64,000 bases of DNA from Vibrio sp. 05-20-BW147. GTDB taxonomy: Bacteria > Pseudomonadota > Gammaproteobacteria > Enterobacterales > Vibrionaceae. The stretch's first letter is position 1. The number at the start of each line of letters is the position of its first letter. The stretch covers positions 51,409-115,408 of the forward strand of contig NZ_SZTO01000013.1 in the NCBI RefSeq assembly GCF_013369385.1, written 5' to 3'. The position numbers and the translations under genes were made by a program. Shown piece after piece: positions 56,306 to 64,000 of this stretch. Under the pieces are notes generated by a model. The model was given only the letters and a program-made list of their open reading frames with translations, had not been told where the DNA came from and made no database searches.

Positions 56306-56321
56306 TGAGATTTTGTTCACG
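56306..56321. promoter_or_regulatory. CRP-like site upstream of the PTS operon
   Basis: TGAGA-TTTTGT-TCACG fits TGTGA-N6-TCACA at 8 of 10 positions and lies 5 bases from the LacI-type operator, suggesting catabolite control. Confidence 0.6.
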
Positions 56322-56326
56322 AACAA

Positions 56327-56340
56327 TGCAACCGGTTGCG
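56327..56340. promoter_or_regulatory. LacI-family operator
   Basis: TGCAACCGGTTGCG contains the perfect 12-base palindrome GCAACCGGTTGC with a central CG, the pattern bound by LacI/GalR-family repressors. It covers the expected -35 position of the TATATT promoter, so repression by the 60723 regulator is plausible. Confidence 0.65.
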
Positions 56341-56405
56341 CTTTTTTGTGCGCGTATATTTTGCTACAGTTTTTAGGTCGGATTTTGAACAGGGTGAAAT
56401 TGGCG

Positions 56406-56711
56406 ATGAAAAAGATTTTGTTATGTTGCAGTGCTGGTATGTCAACCAGCATGCTCGTGAAGAAAATGGAGCAAGCTGCTGTTATTAAAGGGATTGAGTG
56501 TAAGATTGACGCACTTTCGGTGAATGCATTTGATGAGGCGATCAAAGACTACGATGTTTGCCTGCTTGGCCCACAAGTGAGATTTCAGTTGGAAGAGCTA
56601 CGTAAAACCGCAAACGAGTATGGTAAAAACATTGCGGCAATCTCTCCTCAAGCTTATGGAATGATGAAGGGTGATGAAGTTCTTCAGCAAGCACTCGATC
56701 TAATTAACTAG
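56406..56711 (+). CDS. chbB: PTS EIIB, cellobiose/chitobiose (Lac family)
   Basis: The cytoplasmic EIIB domain protein that passes phosphate from EIIA to the sugar. 101 residues; phosphorylated Cys8 lies in LLCCSAGMSTSMLV. ATG 56406 is chosen; the longer frame has no initiation site. It is the first gene of the operon. V. cholerae has the same gene set at VC1281-1286, reported to respond to cellobiose, so a cel name may suit better than chb. Confidence 0.9.
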   Translation: MKKILLCCSAGMSTSMLVKKMEQAAVIKGIECKIDALSVNAFDEAIKDYDVCLLGPQVRFQLEELRKTANEYGKNIAAISPQAYGMMKGDEVLQQALDLIN

Positions 56712-56800
56712 TTTTTTCTAAGATTAAAATGTGAGTAATTCAAGCTGTGTATTTTATATATGGCCAAGGATTGCTTTATCTAAAAATAAGGAAGGAATCT

Positions 56801-58132
56801 ATGAAGCTTTATGATGCAATAATAGGTGTTGTAGAAAAATACATAGCACCAATTGCGGCAAAGGTTGGTAATCAACCCCATGTACGAGCAATGCGCGACG
56901 GTTTTATTGTCGCAATGCCTTTTATTATTGTGGGGAGTTTTATTCTCATCTTTGCTTTTCCCCCATTCTCAGAAGATACCACCAACGCATTTGGTCGTGT
57001 TTGGCTTGATTTTGCCACCACGCATTTTGATACCATTATGATGCCATTCAATATGTCGATGGGCATTATGACGATCTTTGTATCGCTTGGCGTGGCCTAT
57101 AGCTTAGCCAAAGCGTATAAGATGGATGGGATCACCAGCGCGGTGCTGTCGCTCATGTCGTTTCTACTGGTGGCTGCGCCAGCAAAAGAAGGGGCGCTCT
57201 CAATGTCGCATATGGGGGGCACTGGCATTTTCACCGCAGTGATGTGTGCATTCTTCTCGGTCGAGCTCTACCGCTTTATGAAAAAGCACAATATTACGAT
57301 TCGTATGCCTGAGCAGGTACCGCCAGCGATTGCACGCTCTTTTGAAGTGTTACTTCCTGTGTTGGCTATTTTTATCACACTCTATCCGTTAAGCCTGTTT
57401 GTGCAAGCGCAATATGACATGCTCATCCCTGATGCGGTTATGGCCATGTTTAAACCATTAATCAGTGCATCCAATACACTACCAGCCATTATCGGGGCGT
57501 TGTTAGTGTGCCAGTTACTTTGGTTCGCAGGTATTCATGGAGCAGCCATCGTGGTGGGCTTGTTGTCGCCAATCTTCCTAACCAACATCAGTGCCAACAT
57601 TGATGCATTTGTGGCAGGACAACCGATTCCGAACGTATTTACGCAACCGTTCTGGGATTTCTACATCTTTATTGGTGGGTCTGGTGCCACATTGGCGCTG
57701 GTGATGCTGATGTCTTTTAGTCGCTCTGCACACTTAAAGAGTATCGGCCGTATGAGTGCAGTTCCTGGGTTATTCCAGATCAACGAACCTGTCATCTTTG
57801 GTAGCCCTGTGGTAATGAACCCAATCCTCTTCCTACCCTTTGTTTTTGCACCAGTGATTAACGCCACTATCGCTTATTTCGCTGTGCAACTTGGCTTTGT
57901 TGGTATGGGGGTTGCGACCACACCATGGACAACGCCAGCCATCATCGGTGCCTCCTGGGGGAGTGGCTGGACGTTTACGCCAATTTTACTCGTGGTCGGC
58001 TTGTTAATTCTCGATCTCTTCATCTACCTGCCTTTCTTCAAGATGTTTGAAAAACAAATTCTTGAGCAAGAGAAATCGGTTGATGTGGCCCCTGAACAAC
58101 AGCAGGTGAGTGGTCAAGGTGTAACAGCTTAA
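56801..58132 (+). CDS. chbC: PTS EIIC, cellobiose/chitobiose (Lac family)
   Basis: The membrane transporter of the PTS, 443 residues from ATG 56801 (AAGGAAGG upstream; the longer frame from 56747 has no RBS). About ten TM helices, with the family passage GLFQINEPVIFGSPVVMNP (about residues 325-343), which contains the sugar-site Glu. It imports a beta-linked disaccharide as its 6'-phosphate. Confidence 0.93.
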   Translation: MKLYDAIIGVVEKYIAPIAAKVGNQPHVRAMRDGFIVAMPFIIVGSFILIFAFPPFSEDTTNAFGRVWLDFATTHFDTIMMPFNMSMGIMTIFVSLGVAYSLAKAYKMDGITSAVLSLMSFLLVAAPAKEGALSMSHMGGTGIFTAVMCAFFSVELYRFMKKHNITIRMPEQVPPAIARSFEVLLPVLAIFITLYPLSLFVQAQYDMLIPDAVMAMFKPLISASNTLPAIIGALLVCQLLWFAGIHGAAIVVGLLSPIFLTNISANIDAFVAGQPIPNVFTQPFWDFYIFIGGSGATLALVMLMSFSRSAHLKSIGRMSAVPGLFQINEPVIFGSPVVMNPILFLPFVFAPVINATIAYFAVQLGFVGMGVATTPWTTPAIIGASWGSGWTFTPILLVVGLLILDLFIYLPFFKMFEKQILEQEKSVDVAPEQQQVSGQGVTA

Positions 58133-58182
58133 TTGACATTATTGAGGCTGTCTGCGGGCAGCCTCTTCCCGAGGAGAGAGAA

Positions 58183-58491
58183 ATGGAACAAGAACTGGTT
58201 GTTATGGAAATTATTTGCAATGCAGGTGAGGCGAGAAGCCTTTGTTTTGAAGCGTTGCGCCAATCTCGAGAAAAGAACTTTAGCGTGGCTGAAGAAAAGC
58301 TGCAGCAAGCCAAAGAATGTTTGAACAAAGCCCATTTAGTACAAACGCAACTGATAGAAGAGGACCAAGGTGAGGGTAAAGTGCCGATGACGCTGGTTAT
58401 GGTTCACGCGCAAGATCACTTAATGACTACCATCCTCGCTCAGGAACTGGCATCAGAAATGGTTGCATTGCACAAACAATTGGCTGGATAA
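58183..58491 (+). CDS. chbA: PTS EIIA, cellobiose/chitobiose (Lac family)
   Basis: A 102-residue helical EIIA protein. The phosphorylated His75 and the metal-binding Asp78 are in VMVHAQDHLMTT. Start ATG 58183 follows GAGGAGAG. It takes phosphate from HPr and hands it to EIIB. Confidence 0.92.
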   Translation: MEQELVVMEIICNAGEARSLCFEALRQSREKNFSVAEEKLQQAKECLNKAHLVQTQLIEEDQGEGKVPMTLVMVHAQDHLMTTILAQELASEMVALHKQLAG

Positions 58492-58504
58492 GTAAGGATT
58501 CATC

Positions 58505-59827
58505 ATGTCTAGAGATGGAATAAAACTGGCCATTATTGGTGGTGGAAGCAGTTACACGCCTGAGTTGGTGGAAGGGGTCTTAAAGCGACTGGACTATTTA
58601 CCGGTTAAGCAAATGCATTTTGTTGACATTGAATCGGGCGCCGAGAAATTAGATATTATTCGTCGTCTTGCACAGCGTATGGTCGACAAGGTAGGTGCGG
58701 ATATCGAAATCAAAGCAGGGTTTGATCGCAGAGAAGCTATCGCGGGTGCGGATTTTGTGATGACGCAATTTCGTGTGGGTGGTCTTGCCGCTCGTGCAAG
58801 TGATGAGCGGATCCCGCTGAAATATGATGTCATTGGCCAAGAAACGACGGGACCTGGTGGTTTTGCGAAAGCACTGCGCACGATTCCGGTTATATTGGAC
58901 ATCTGTAAAGATATTGAGGAGCTCTCTCCCAATGCGTGGATGCTCAACTTTACCAACCCAGCCGGTTTGGTGTCGGAAGCCGTCAGCAAATACTCTAAAG
59001 TGAAGAGCATTGGCCTGTGTAACGTCCCGGTTTCAATGCAAATGATGATTGCCGAGATTATGGAATGCGAACCCAAAGAGTTGCAGTTAGAGTTCGCGGG
59101 ATTGAACCATTTGGTCTGGGTGCATAAAGCGTGGTTGGATGGTCAAGATATTACGGATGTCGTTCTAGAAAAGGTTGGCGATGGCGCGAACTTCAGCATG
59201 AAAAATATCTGGGAAGAACCCTGGGACCCGGACTTTTTGAAAGCATTGGGTGCGATTCCTTGTCCTTATCATCGTTATTTTTATCAAACCGACGCAATGC
59301 TAGCGGAAGAAAAACAAAGCTCTGAAGAAAAAGGCACTCGCGCAGAGCAGGTGATGGAAACAGAAAAGGCGTTATTTAATCTCTATCAAGATCCAACGCT
59401 TGATCAAAAACCGCAAGAGTTAGAGCTGCGGGGTGGTGCGTACTATTCAGATGCGTCTCTCAACTTGGTTGATGCTATCTACAACAATCGAAATGGTATT
59501 CACGTGGTTAACGTTCTTAATCGTGGCGCTATCAGTACATTGCCAGATGATGCTGTGATTGAATGTAGTGCCGTTGTTGGTAGCTGGGGAGCCAAACCGA
59601 TTGCAGTAGGAACCCTATCGCCTAAAGTAAGTGGGTTGCTACATCAAGTGAAAGCCTACGAACAACTGGCGATTGAAGCAGCGGTGCATGGCGATTACCA
59701 CCAAGCATTGATGGCGTTAGCAAACAACCCATTAGTGCCTGATATTGGTCGAGCTAAGGCAATTTTGGACGACATTCTTCGTGAAAACGCGCAATATCTC
59801 CCGCAGTTTAAGTTAACGTCGCTTTAG
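58505..59827 (+). CDS. chbF: GH4 6-phospho-beta-glucosidase
   Basis: An NAD+- and Mn2+-dependent family 4 glycosidase that cleaves the phosphorylated disaccharide. 440 residues: Rossmann loop IIGGGSSYTPELVEGVLKR near residues 9-27, the metal-binding Cys-Asn in GLCNVP (about 171-176) and the His in GLNHLVW (about 200). It hydrolyses 6-phospho-cellobiose or, after deacetylation by the next gene's product, 6-phospho-chitobiose. Confidence 0.93.
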   Translation: MSRDGIKLAIIGGGSSYTPELVEGVLKRLDYLPVKQMHFVDIESGAEKLDIIRRLAQRMVDKVGADIEIKAGFDRREAIAGADFVMTQFRVGGLAARASDERIPLKYDVIGQETTGPGGFAKALRTIPVILDICKDIEELSPNAWMLNFTNPAGLVSEAVSKYSKVKSIGLCNVPVSMQMMIAEIMECEPKELQLEFAGLNHLVWVHKAWLDGQDITDVVLEKVGDGANFSMKNIWEEPWDPDFLKALGAIPCPYHRYFYQTDAMLAEEKQSSEEKGTRAEQVMETEKALFNLYQDPTLDQKPQELELRGGAYYSDASLNLVDAIYNNRNGIHVVNVLNRGAISTLPDDAVIECSAVVGSWGAKPIAVGTLSPKVSGLLHQVKAYEQLAIEAAVHGDYHQALMALANNPLVPDIGRAKAILDDILRENAQYLPQFKLTSL

Positions 59828-59869
59828 GCACTTAAACGAAAGGCTCTCAAACAAAAGGTGAATCCTAAG

Positions 59870-60628
59870 ATGAAAGTTATTTTTAACGCTGATGATTTCG
59901 GTTTGACGCAGGGTGTCAATGATGGCATCGCGAAAGCGCATTTGGAAGGCGTCGTCCGGTCCACGACCATGATGGTTGGTATGCCAGCAGAAAAACATGC
60001 GGTTGAACTGGCCAATCAGTTGCCAGAGTTAAAAGTTGGCCTTCATCTTAGATTCACAGCTGGTAGGCCATTAACAGAAGAAGCCAACTTGTGTGATCCT
60101 AATGGCGAGTTTACTCGTTACAGCAATTTTTGGCAGAGACGAGATTACGATCCCATTGCAATACATGATGAGGCGATGGCTCAAGTAGAACATTTCCTTG
60201 CTTTAGGTCTAACTCTTAGTCACATAGACAGTCATCATCATGCACACACGCATCCGCAGTTTGAATCGGTCATCTATGATATCGCCAAAGCCTATCATGT
60301 ACCTTTGCGCAGCACAGGAATGGCAGGTGAGGAAGAGTTTGGCTGTCGCTATTACTTTACGGACCATTTTTACGATGAACGTGTTGAGCACGATTCGCTG
60401 GTGGAACATCTGGTTTCCTTAAAAGGCAAATACGATCTCGTTGAAGTGATGTGTCACCCTGCATTGGTTGATAGTGCGTTGGAGCGCTGTAGTGGTTATG
60501 CAAAGCAAAGAGAGGAAGAGCTTGCTGTGTTAACCAGTAAAGAATTACGTCTAAGTCTGCAAAAGCATGATATCGAAATCACGGATTATTCTGAGTTAAT
60601 TTTTGCACCGTTGCATAGCTGTGTATGA
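59870..60628 (+). CDS. chbG: ChbG/YdjC-type carbohydrate deacetylase
   Basis: A 252-residue YdjC-family metal-dependent deacetylase: NADDFGL (catalytic Asp and metal ligand, residues 6-12), HIDSHHHAHTHPQ (about 121-133) and EVMCHPALVD (about 193-202). In E. coli ChbG removes one acetyl group from chitobiose or its phosphate, a step needed for ChbF to act and for induction. Its presence argues for chito-oligosaccharide substrates at least in part. ATG 59870 is preferred to GTG 59858. Confidence 0.9.
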   Translation: MKVIFNADDFGLTQGVNDGIAKAHLEGVVRSTTMMVGMPAEKHAVELANQLPELKVGLHLRFTAGRPLTEEANLCDPNGEFTRYSNFWQRRDYDPIAIHDEAMAQVEHFLALGLTLSHIDSHHHAHTHPQFESVIYDIAKAYHVPLRSTGMAGEEEFGCRYYFTDHFYDERVEHDSLVEHLVSLKGKYDLVEVMCHPALVDSALERCSGYAKQREEELAVLTSKELRLSLQKHDIEITDYSELIFAPLHSCV

Positions 60629-60632
60629 TTAA

Positions 60633-60679
60633 GACTGTCAGCAACGTCCCCTTAGTCACCTTACGAGTTGCTGGCAGTC
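60633..60679. repeat. Long hairpin between chbG and the LacI regulator
   Basis: GACTGTCAGCAAC (60633-60645) pairs with GTTGCTGGCAGTC (60667-60679) over 13 bp (one G-T), with a 21-base loop. No T-run follows. It could stabilise or separate the operon mRNA from the regulator, or bind a protein. Confidence 0.7.
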
Positions 60680-60722
60680 ACTTTATAGAAAGCGCTAAAT
60701 CGCATTATAGATAGGCAGAGAA

Positions 60723-61721
60723 ATGGCAAGAATAAAAGACGTAGCAGAACTTGCTGGCGTTAACCGTTCAACGGTTTCGAGAATCATCAATGGTGAAGGA
60801 AAATTCAAGGAAGAGACCAGACAAAAAGTGGAATGGGCGATGGCGCAACTTAACTACCGCCCAAGTGCCATTGCGCGCTCTCTGGCCACCTCCTCGTCAA
60901 ACATGATGGGGTTGCTTGTCACTTACTATACAGGTGGTTTCTTTGGCGAAATGATGGATCGCGTTCAAACCGAATTAGATCTTCACAATAAGTTCTTAAT
61001 TACTGCTCAAGGTCATCATTCTGCGCAAGGGGAGAAGAATGCGATTCAACGTTTTCATGATCTACGTTGTGATGGCTACGTGCTGCACAGTCGCTATCTT
61101 TCGGATGATGATTTACGCGCACTAGCACAGCAAGATACGCCATTTGTGCTGTTAGATAGATATGTAGAAGGGCTGGAAGAACGATGCATTACGTTTGATC
61201 ATCGAGGTGCGAGTGTGCTTGCCGTCAATCATCTCATAGAGCAAGGACATCGAAAGATTGGGTGCATTACTGGTCCGGCGCAACGCTATAACAGCCAGTT
61301 AAGAAAACAAGGTTATCTAGACGCCATGAGTTCATTGGGAGTAGGTGACTTGGAACTCTTATGTGCAGAAGGCGACTACGGAAGAAAAAGTGGCTACAAA
61401 GCGATGGATACCCTGCTAGCGCATCACGCCGATTTAACGGCAGTCTTTTCATGCAGTGAAGAAATGACCATAGGGGCGATGCAATACTTGCATGAAAAAC
61501 GTATTTCCGTTCCAGAATCTATTTCGTTAGTTAGCTTTGATAGTGTCGACCTCTGTGAAAGCCTTTATCCGACGGTCACAGCTGTTCATTTCCCCATTAG
61601 TGAAATGGCGGAAGTGGCAGTTCAAACCCTAGTGAGTCTGACCAAAGGGCAGATCATTACCACCCCCGCAAGTTTCAGTCCAGTTCTGAAAAAACGTAAC
61701 GCAGATCGAGTGATATCGTAA
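60723..61721 (+). CDS. LacI-family regulator of the PTS operon
   Basis: A 332-residue LacI/GalR repressor. HTH in residues 4-24 (KDVAELAGVNRSTVSRIING), hinge YRPSAIARSLAT (about 46-57), and a periplasmic-binding-protein-like ligand domain with FDSVDLCESLYP. It is at the end of the operon it presumably controls; the likely operator is at 56327-56340. E. coli uses the AraC-type ChbR instead, so control differs. Confidence 0.9.
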   Translation: MARIKDVAELAGVNRSTVSRIINGEGKFKEETRQKVEWAMAQLNYRPSAIARSLATSSSNMMGLLVTYYTGGFFGEMMDRVQTELDLHNKFLITAQGHHSAQGEKNAIQRFHDLRCDGYVLHSRYLSDDDLRALAQQDTPFVLLDRYVEGLEERCITFDHRGASVLAVNHLIEQGHRKIGCITGPAQRYNSQLRKQGYLDAMSSLGVGDLELLCAEGDYGRKSGYKAMDTLLAHHADLTAVFSCSEEMTIGAMQYLHEKRISVPESISLVSFDSVDLCESLYPTVTAVHFPISEMAEVAVQTLVSLTKGQIITTPASFSPVLKKRNADRVIS

Positions 61722-61785
61722 CTAATCAACCTGCAGTAAGTTGATTTGTCGGCTATCTTTTAATAGAAATAACAGGAGATGGCCA

Positions 61786-62193
61786 ATGTATCAACTTACC
61801 CCTTATTTATTCTTTGCTGGGCGTTGCGCCGAAGCTCTCGATTTCTATCATCAGTGTTTTGACGGAAAGATAACCAATATTCGTCTATTTAAAGATGCAC
61901 CTCAGCAGATGGATGGCGTTGTGCCAGATTGGATTATGCATGCTGAGTTTGAAGCTCCGGGGTTGAAACTCATGTTATCCGATGGCGTCGTTGCAAAGGA
62001 GTTGCATGGGAACAATATAGCCTTATCTATCGTGGTAAATAAACTGGACACGCAGTTAAAACTGTTTGATCGCCTTGCTCAAGATGGCCGCGTCATGTTA
62101 CCTCTCGCGGATTCATTTATGGGCACTCGGTTTGGAAAAGTAGAAGACAAGTTTGGGATTCGCTGGATGATTCACTGTAAACTCACAAATTGA
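61786..62193 (+). CDS. VOC/PhnB-like protein
   Basis: A 135-residue protein of the 3-demethylubiquinone-9 methyltransferase-like/PhnB branch of the VOC (glyoxalase) fold, starting MYQLTPYLFFAGRCAEALDF behind CAGGAGAT. Two beta-alpha-beta-beta-beta halves are visible, ending in DKFGIRWMIH. The usual metal ligands are incomplete, so an enzymatic role is uncertain. A longer frame from 61741 is less likely. Confidence 0.75.
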   Translation: MYQLTPYLFFAGRCAEALDFYHQCFDGKITNIRLFKDAPQQMDGVVPDWIMHAEFEAPGLKLMLSDGVVAKELHGNNIALSIVVNKLDTQLKLFDRLAQDGRVMLPLADSFMGTRFGKVEDKFGIRWMIHCKLTN

Positions 62194-62287
62194 TTGTGAT
62201 TGAAAATGTGAATTGTTATTGATGAATTAATTGACAAAATGCACTAAAATTTCGCCTTTGTTTTGGAAATTTTGGTATTTACGAGAA

Positions 62288-63544
62288 GTGGCAACTATCA
62301 AAATTACAGTAGATCGTATTCAGCCTGGATTACATATACGTCTGCCGTTGAAGTGGAACGAGCATCCTTTTCTTTTTAATAGCTTTAAGATTAAAGACCA
62401 GGAACAAGTGGAAATGATCCGCCACTTGGGCGTTAAATATGTGTTTCTTAATGTCAATCAAAGTGACACACAGCCCCTGCCTGCCAATCAGAGAAGCGTT
62501 AGTGAACTTGACGCTCAGTCAGAGAAATTGGATGGTGAAACCAAAAAGCTTTGGGATGAAAAGCAAAAGCGTATAGAAAAGCTCAGTTCTTATCGCCGAC
62601 GTGTGATTCAGTGCGAGAAAGAGTTTGAACGTTCTTTGGCTAGAATGCGCTCTGTGATGACAAAAATTCGCAATCGACCAACCGATGCGGTAGAGGAAGC
62701 TAAACAACTCATCGACGACATTGTTGAAAAGCTGATGAGCGATGATAATGTCACTCTTCATCTTATGAATGGAAAAAGTGAGTTTGAAGATATCTACTTT
62801 CATTCGTTAAACGTCTCCGTCATCGCCATGATGATAGGAAAGGCGAAAGGCTATAAGGCTGAGCAGTTGAAAGAGCTGTCTTTTGCCGCTCTATTCCACG
62901 ATATTGGTAAAATAAAAATACCCTCAGCGATTGTTCGTAAGCAGACGCCTTTAACCGAACCTGAGTTTAACTATCTTAAGCTACACACGAAATATGGGCT
63001 GGACCTAGCCAATACTGTGGAAGGATTCCCAGAAAGTGCGAAGAAAGTAATTCTGCAGCATCACGAGCTTAATGACGGCTCAGGATACCCTGAAGGTCTT
63101 AAAGGTGATCAAATAGATGAGTTAACTCAAGTTATTGCGGTTGCAAACGCGTTTGATAACTTATGTCATCATAATATTCCTGCGGAACAAAAGATCCCTT
63201 ATACCGCTCTCTCTCATCTATACAAGAACTGTAAGCATCTCTATAACGTAGAAAACCTCAATATACTGATCAAGTTTATGGGGGTTTTTCCTCCAGGAAC
63301 GGTTGTACAACTTTCCAATAATATGGTCGGGCTGGTCATTTCCGTTAATGCGGCACATCTACTGTATCCCAATGTTTTGATGTACGACCCAGCAGTACCA
63401 AGAACTCAGGCGCCCATCATCGATTTGGCGGACAAAGATATAAAGATAGTCAGCGCAATTCATCCTAATAAGTTACCTGACAAAGTGAGAGAGTACTTAA
63501 ACCCTCGCTCACGAATTTCTTATTTCTTCGATAGCGATGATTAG
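62288..63544 (+). CDS. DUF3391-HD-GYP cyclic-di-GMP phosphodiesterase
   Basis: A 418-residue protein with an N-terminal DUF3391 domain (about 1-100; ITVDRIQPGLHIRL), a charged helical segment (about 85-125) and an HD-GYP domain (about 150-345). HDIGKIKIP is near 204-212 and HHELNDGSGYP near 258-268, so the metal and GYP motifs are intact and hydrolysis of c-di-GMP is expected. GTG 62288 gives the usual family N-terminus; TTG 62231 would add 19 residues unlike the family. It ends at the terminator 63607-63642. Confidence 0.85.
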   Translation: MATIKITVDRIQPGLHIRLPLKWNEHPFLFNSFKIKDQEQVEMIRHLGVKYVFLNVNQSDTQPLPANQRSVSELDAQSEKLDGETKKLWDEKQKRIEKLSSYRRRVIQCEKEFERSLARMRSVMTKIRNRPTDAVEEAKQLIDDIVEKLMSDDNVTLHLMNGKSEFEDIYFHSLNVSVIAMMIGKAKGYKAEQLKELSFAALFHDIGKIKIPSAIVRKQTPLTEPEFNYLKLHTKYGLDLANTVEGFPESAKKVILQHHELNDGSGYPEGLKGDQIDELTQVIAVANAFDNLCHHNIPAEQKIPYTALSHLYKNCKHLYNVENLNILIKFMGVFPPGTVVQLSNNMVGLVISVNAAHLLYPNVLMYDPAVPRTQAPIIDLADKDIKIVSAIHPNKLPDKVREYLNPRSRISYFFDSDD

Positions 63545-63553
63545 TTATCCACA
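63545..63553 (+). promoter_or_regulatory. Perfect DnaA box
   Basis: TTATCCACA is identical to the strongest E. coli DnaA box (R1). It starts right at the HD-GYP stop codon region, about 140 bases before the rRNA P1 promoter. A single box is not an origin; it may be chance or DnaA-linked rRNA control. Confidence 0.6.
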
Positions 63554-63606
63554 GGATTTTGTGAATATCTTCTGTATAGCCTGAATATAAAATACAAGCA
63601 AATAAG

Positions 63607-63642
63607 CGCTTGAGTGAAATGTGTTCACTTGAGCGTTTTTTT
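63607..63642 (+). terminator. Intrinsic terminator of the HD-GYP gene
   Basis: A 12-bp stem CGCTTGAGTGAA/TTCACTTGAGCG (two G-T pairs) with loop ATGTG, followed by seven T. Confidence 0.88.
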
Positions 63643-63699
63643 AATAAAAAAACTATTTTTTTGCTTGCTAAGAAAAACGTCTTCCCTATAATGCGCATC
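63636..63699 (+). promoter_or_regulatory. rRNA operon promoter P1 with UP element
   Basis: A T/A-only stretch (63636-63662) forms a likely UP element. TTGCTA (63665-63670), a 16-base spacer, TATAAT (63687-63692) and the GC-rich discriminator GCGCATCC follow, the pattern of E. coli rrn P1 (TATAATGCGCCACC). Confidence 0.85.
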
Positions 63700-63780
63700 C
63701 ACCGACACGGCAGACAGCGTAAGGCTTCAGCAAGGTCGGGTGAGGCAAAAGCTTCTGAGAAAATAAATTTGAAAAAGTGT

Positions 63781-63808
63781 TTGACTCTTCAAATTAACTC
63801 GCTAGAAT
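63781..63808 (+). promoter_or_regulatory. rRNA operon promoter P2
   Basis: TTGACT (63781-63786), a 16-base spacer, TAGAAT (63803-63808), about 110 bases after P1. Confidence 0.75.
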
Positions 63809-63810
63809 TC

Positions 63811-64000
63811 ACCTCCGCTTTGAGAGAAAAACTTCTTGAGAAGCAAGCTCTTTAACAATTTAAACCTATCAATCTGTGTGGGCACTCGTTGATGATAATC
63901 CAAAAGATTTATCAATGAACTGAGTGACCAAAACGATACTAAGTATCGGCACAGTCAATTTATTCAGTATTCATTGAGCCGAAGCGAAAGCTTCAAAAAA
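63811..64000 (+). other. rRNA leader with boxB/boxA; 16S start lies beyond the window
   Basis: A CTTC-TTGA-GAAG hairpin (63832-63843, boxB-like) precedes AGCTCTTTAACA (63846-63857), which matches boxA TGCTCTTTAACA used by Nus-factor antitermination. The remaining leader holds CGATACTAAGTATCG, a small hairpin, and no recognisable 16S sequence before base 64000. Confidence 0.8.

Larger units (their letters stand above)
55749..56405. other. AT-rich intergenic region upstream of the PTS operon
   Basis: About 650 bases without a credible gene. Its last 100 bases carry a CRP-like site, a LacI-type palindrome and a TATATT -10 (56355-56360). The open frame at 55866-56060 has no RBS or recognisable product. 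No direct repeat of the tRNA 3' end was spotted. Confidence 0.6.

Noticed and set aside
55623..56405. Genomic island inserted at tRNA-Leu
   Set aside because: No integrase, no repeat of the tRNA 3' end was found, and the neighbouring PTS operon is a known Vibrio gene set.
61724..61746. Terminator after the LacI gene (AATCAAC/GTTGATT)
   Set aside because: Short AT-rich stem without a T tract; not supported.
63545..63553. Replication origin
   Set aside because: Only one DnaA box, no AT-rich unwinding cluster with further boxes, and no dnaA/gidA neighbourhood.

Overview
The window is a stretch of bacterial chromosome, almost certainly from a Vibrio and most likely chromosome 1. The evidence is a complete mannose-sensitive haemagglutinin (MSHA) pilus locus, a qstR-type competence regulator between galU and ssb, and gene orders typical of gammaproteobacteria (mreBCD-maf-rng-yhdP-tldD; ridA-pyrI-pyrB; argF-rraB; lptFG divergent from pepA-holC-valS). 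The protein sequences and the heptanucleotide repeat at 33045-33177 would suit the V. vulnificus/V. parahaemolyticus side of the genus, but the species is my inference. No transposase, integrase, phage gene or CRISPR array was seen. Most of the window is core genome; the more accessory parts are the mshQ N-terminal half, the orphan sugar-binding protein at 45630 and the beta-glucoside PTS operon.

Layout. 1-3611: the 5' part of uvrA (minus strand, behind a LexA-type box), galU, qstR and ssb. 3710-22081: csrD (mshH) followed by the MSHA secretion genes mshI-J-K-L-M-N-E-G-F and the pilin/structural genes mshB-A-C-D-O-P-Q. Stop and start codons overlap at most junctions. A promoter-like site precedes mshB and an intrinsic terminator sits between mshA and mshC. 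22234-32960: cell-shape genes mreBCD, then maf, rng (RNase G), yhdP, a nitrilase-family amidase and tldD. 33045-33177: 19 tandem heptanucleotides between the convergent tldD and phoH-like genes. 35109-39882: rapA, an RluA-type pseudouridine synthase and a D-2-hydroxyacid dehydrogenase.

39942-45474 (mostly minus strand): nitrogen and pyrimidine metabolism: ridA, pyrI and pyrB with a complete UTP-type attenuator (leader peptide plus terminator), argF and arcA with ARG-box-like sites, and rraB on the plus strand. 45630-47363: an orphan GH2-like sugar-binding domain protein, a GNAT acetyltransferase and a duplicated DUF2061 membrane protein. 47526-55430: valS, holC and pepA opposite lptF and lptG, then an RDD membrane protein. 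A tRNA-Leu(CAA) follows at 55623-55707.

56306-61721: a PTS operon for a beta-linked disaccharide (cellobiose or chitobiose), coding EIIB, EIIC, EIIA, a GH4 6-phospho-beta-glucosidase, a ChbG-type deacetylase and a LacI-family regulator. A CRP-like site and a LacI-type palindrome lie upstream. 61786-63544: a VOC/PhnB-like protein and a DUF3391-HD-GYP cyclic-di-GMP phosphodiesterase. 63545-64000: a DnaA box, a terminator and the promoter/leader region of an rRNA operon (P1, P2, boxB/boxA). The 16S gene itself would start just beyond the end.

Cyclic-di-GMP recurs in the window: a degenerate GGDEF/EAL protein (CsrD) heads the MSHA locus, the MSHA extension ATPase MshE carries the tandem c-di-GMP-binding motifs, and an HD-GYP phosphodiesterase lies near the right end. 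Coordinates of starts were adjusted where the ribosome-binding site, lipobox or family alignment favoured an internal start.
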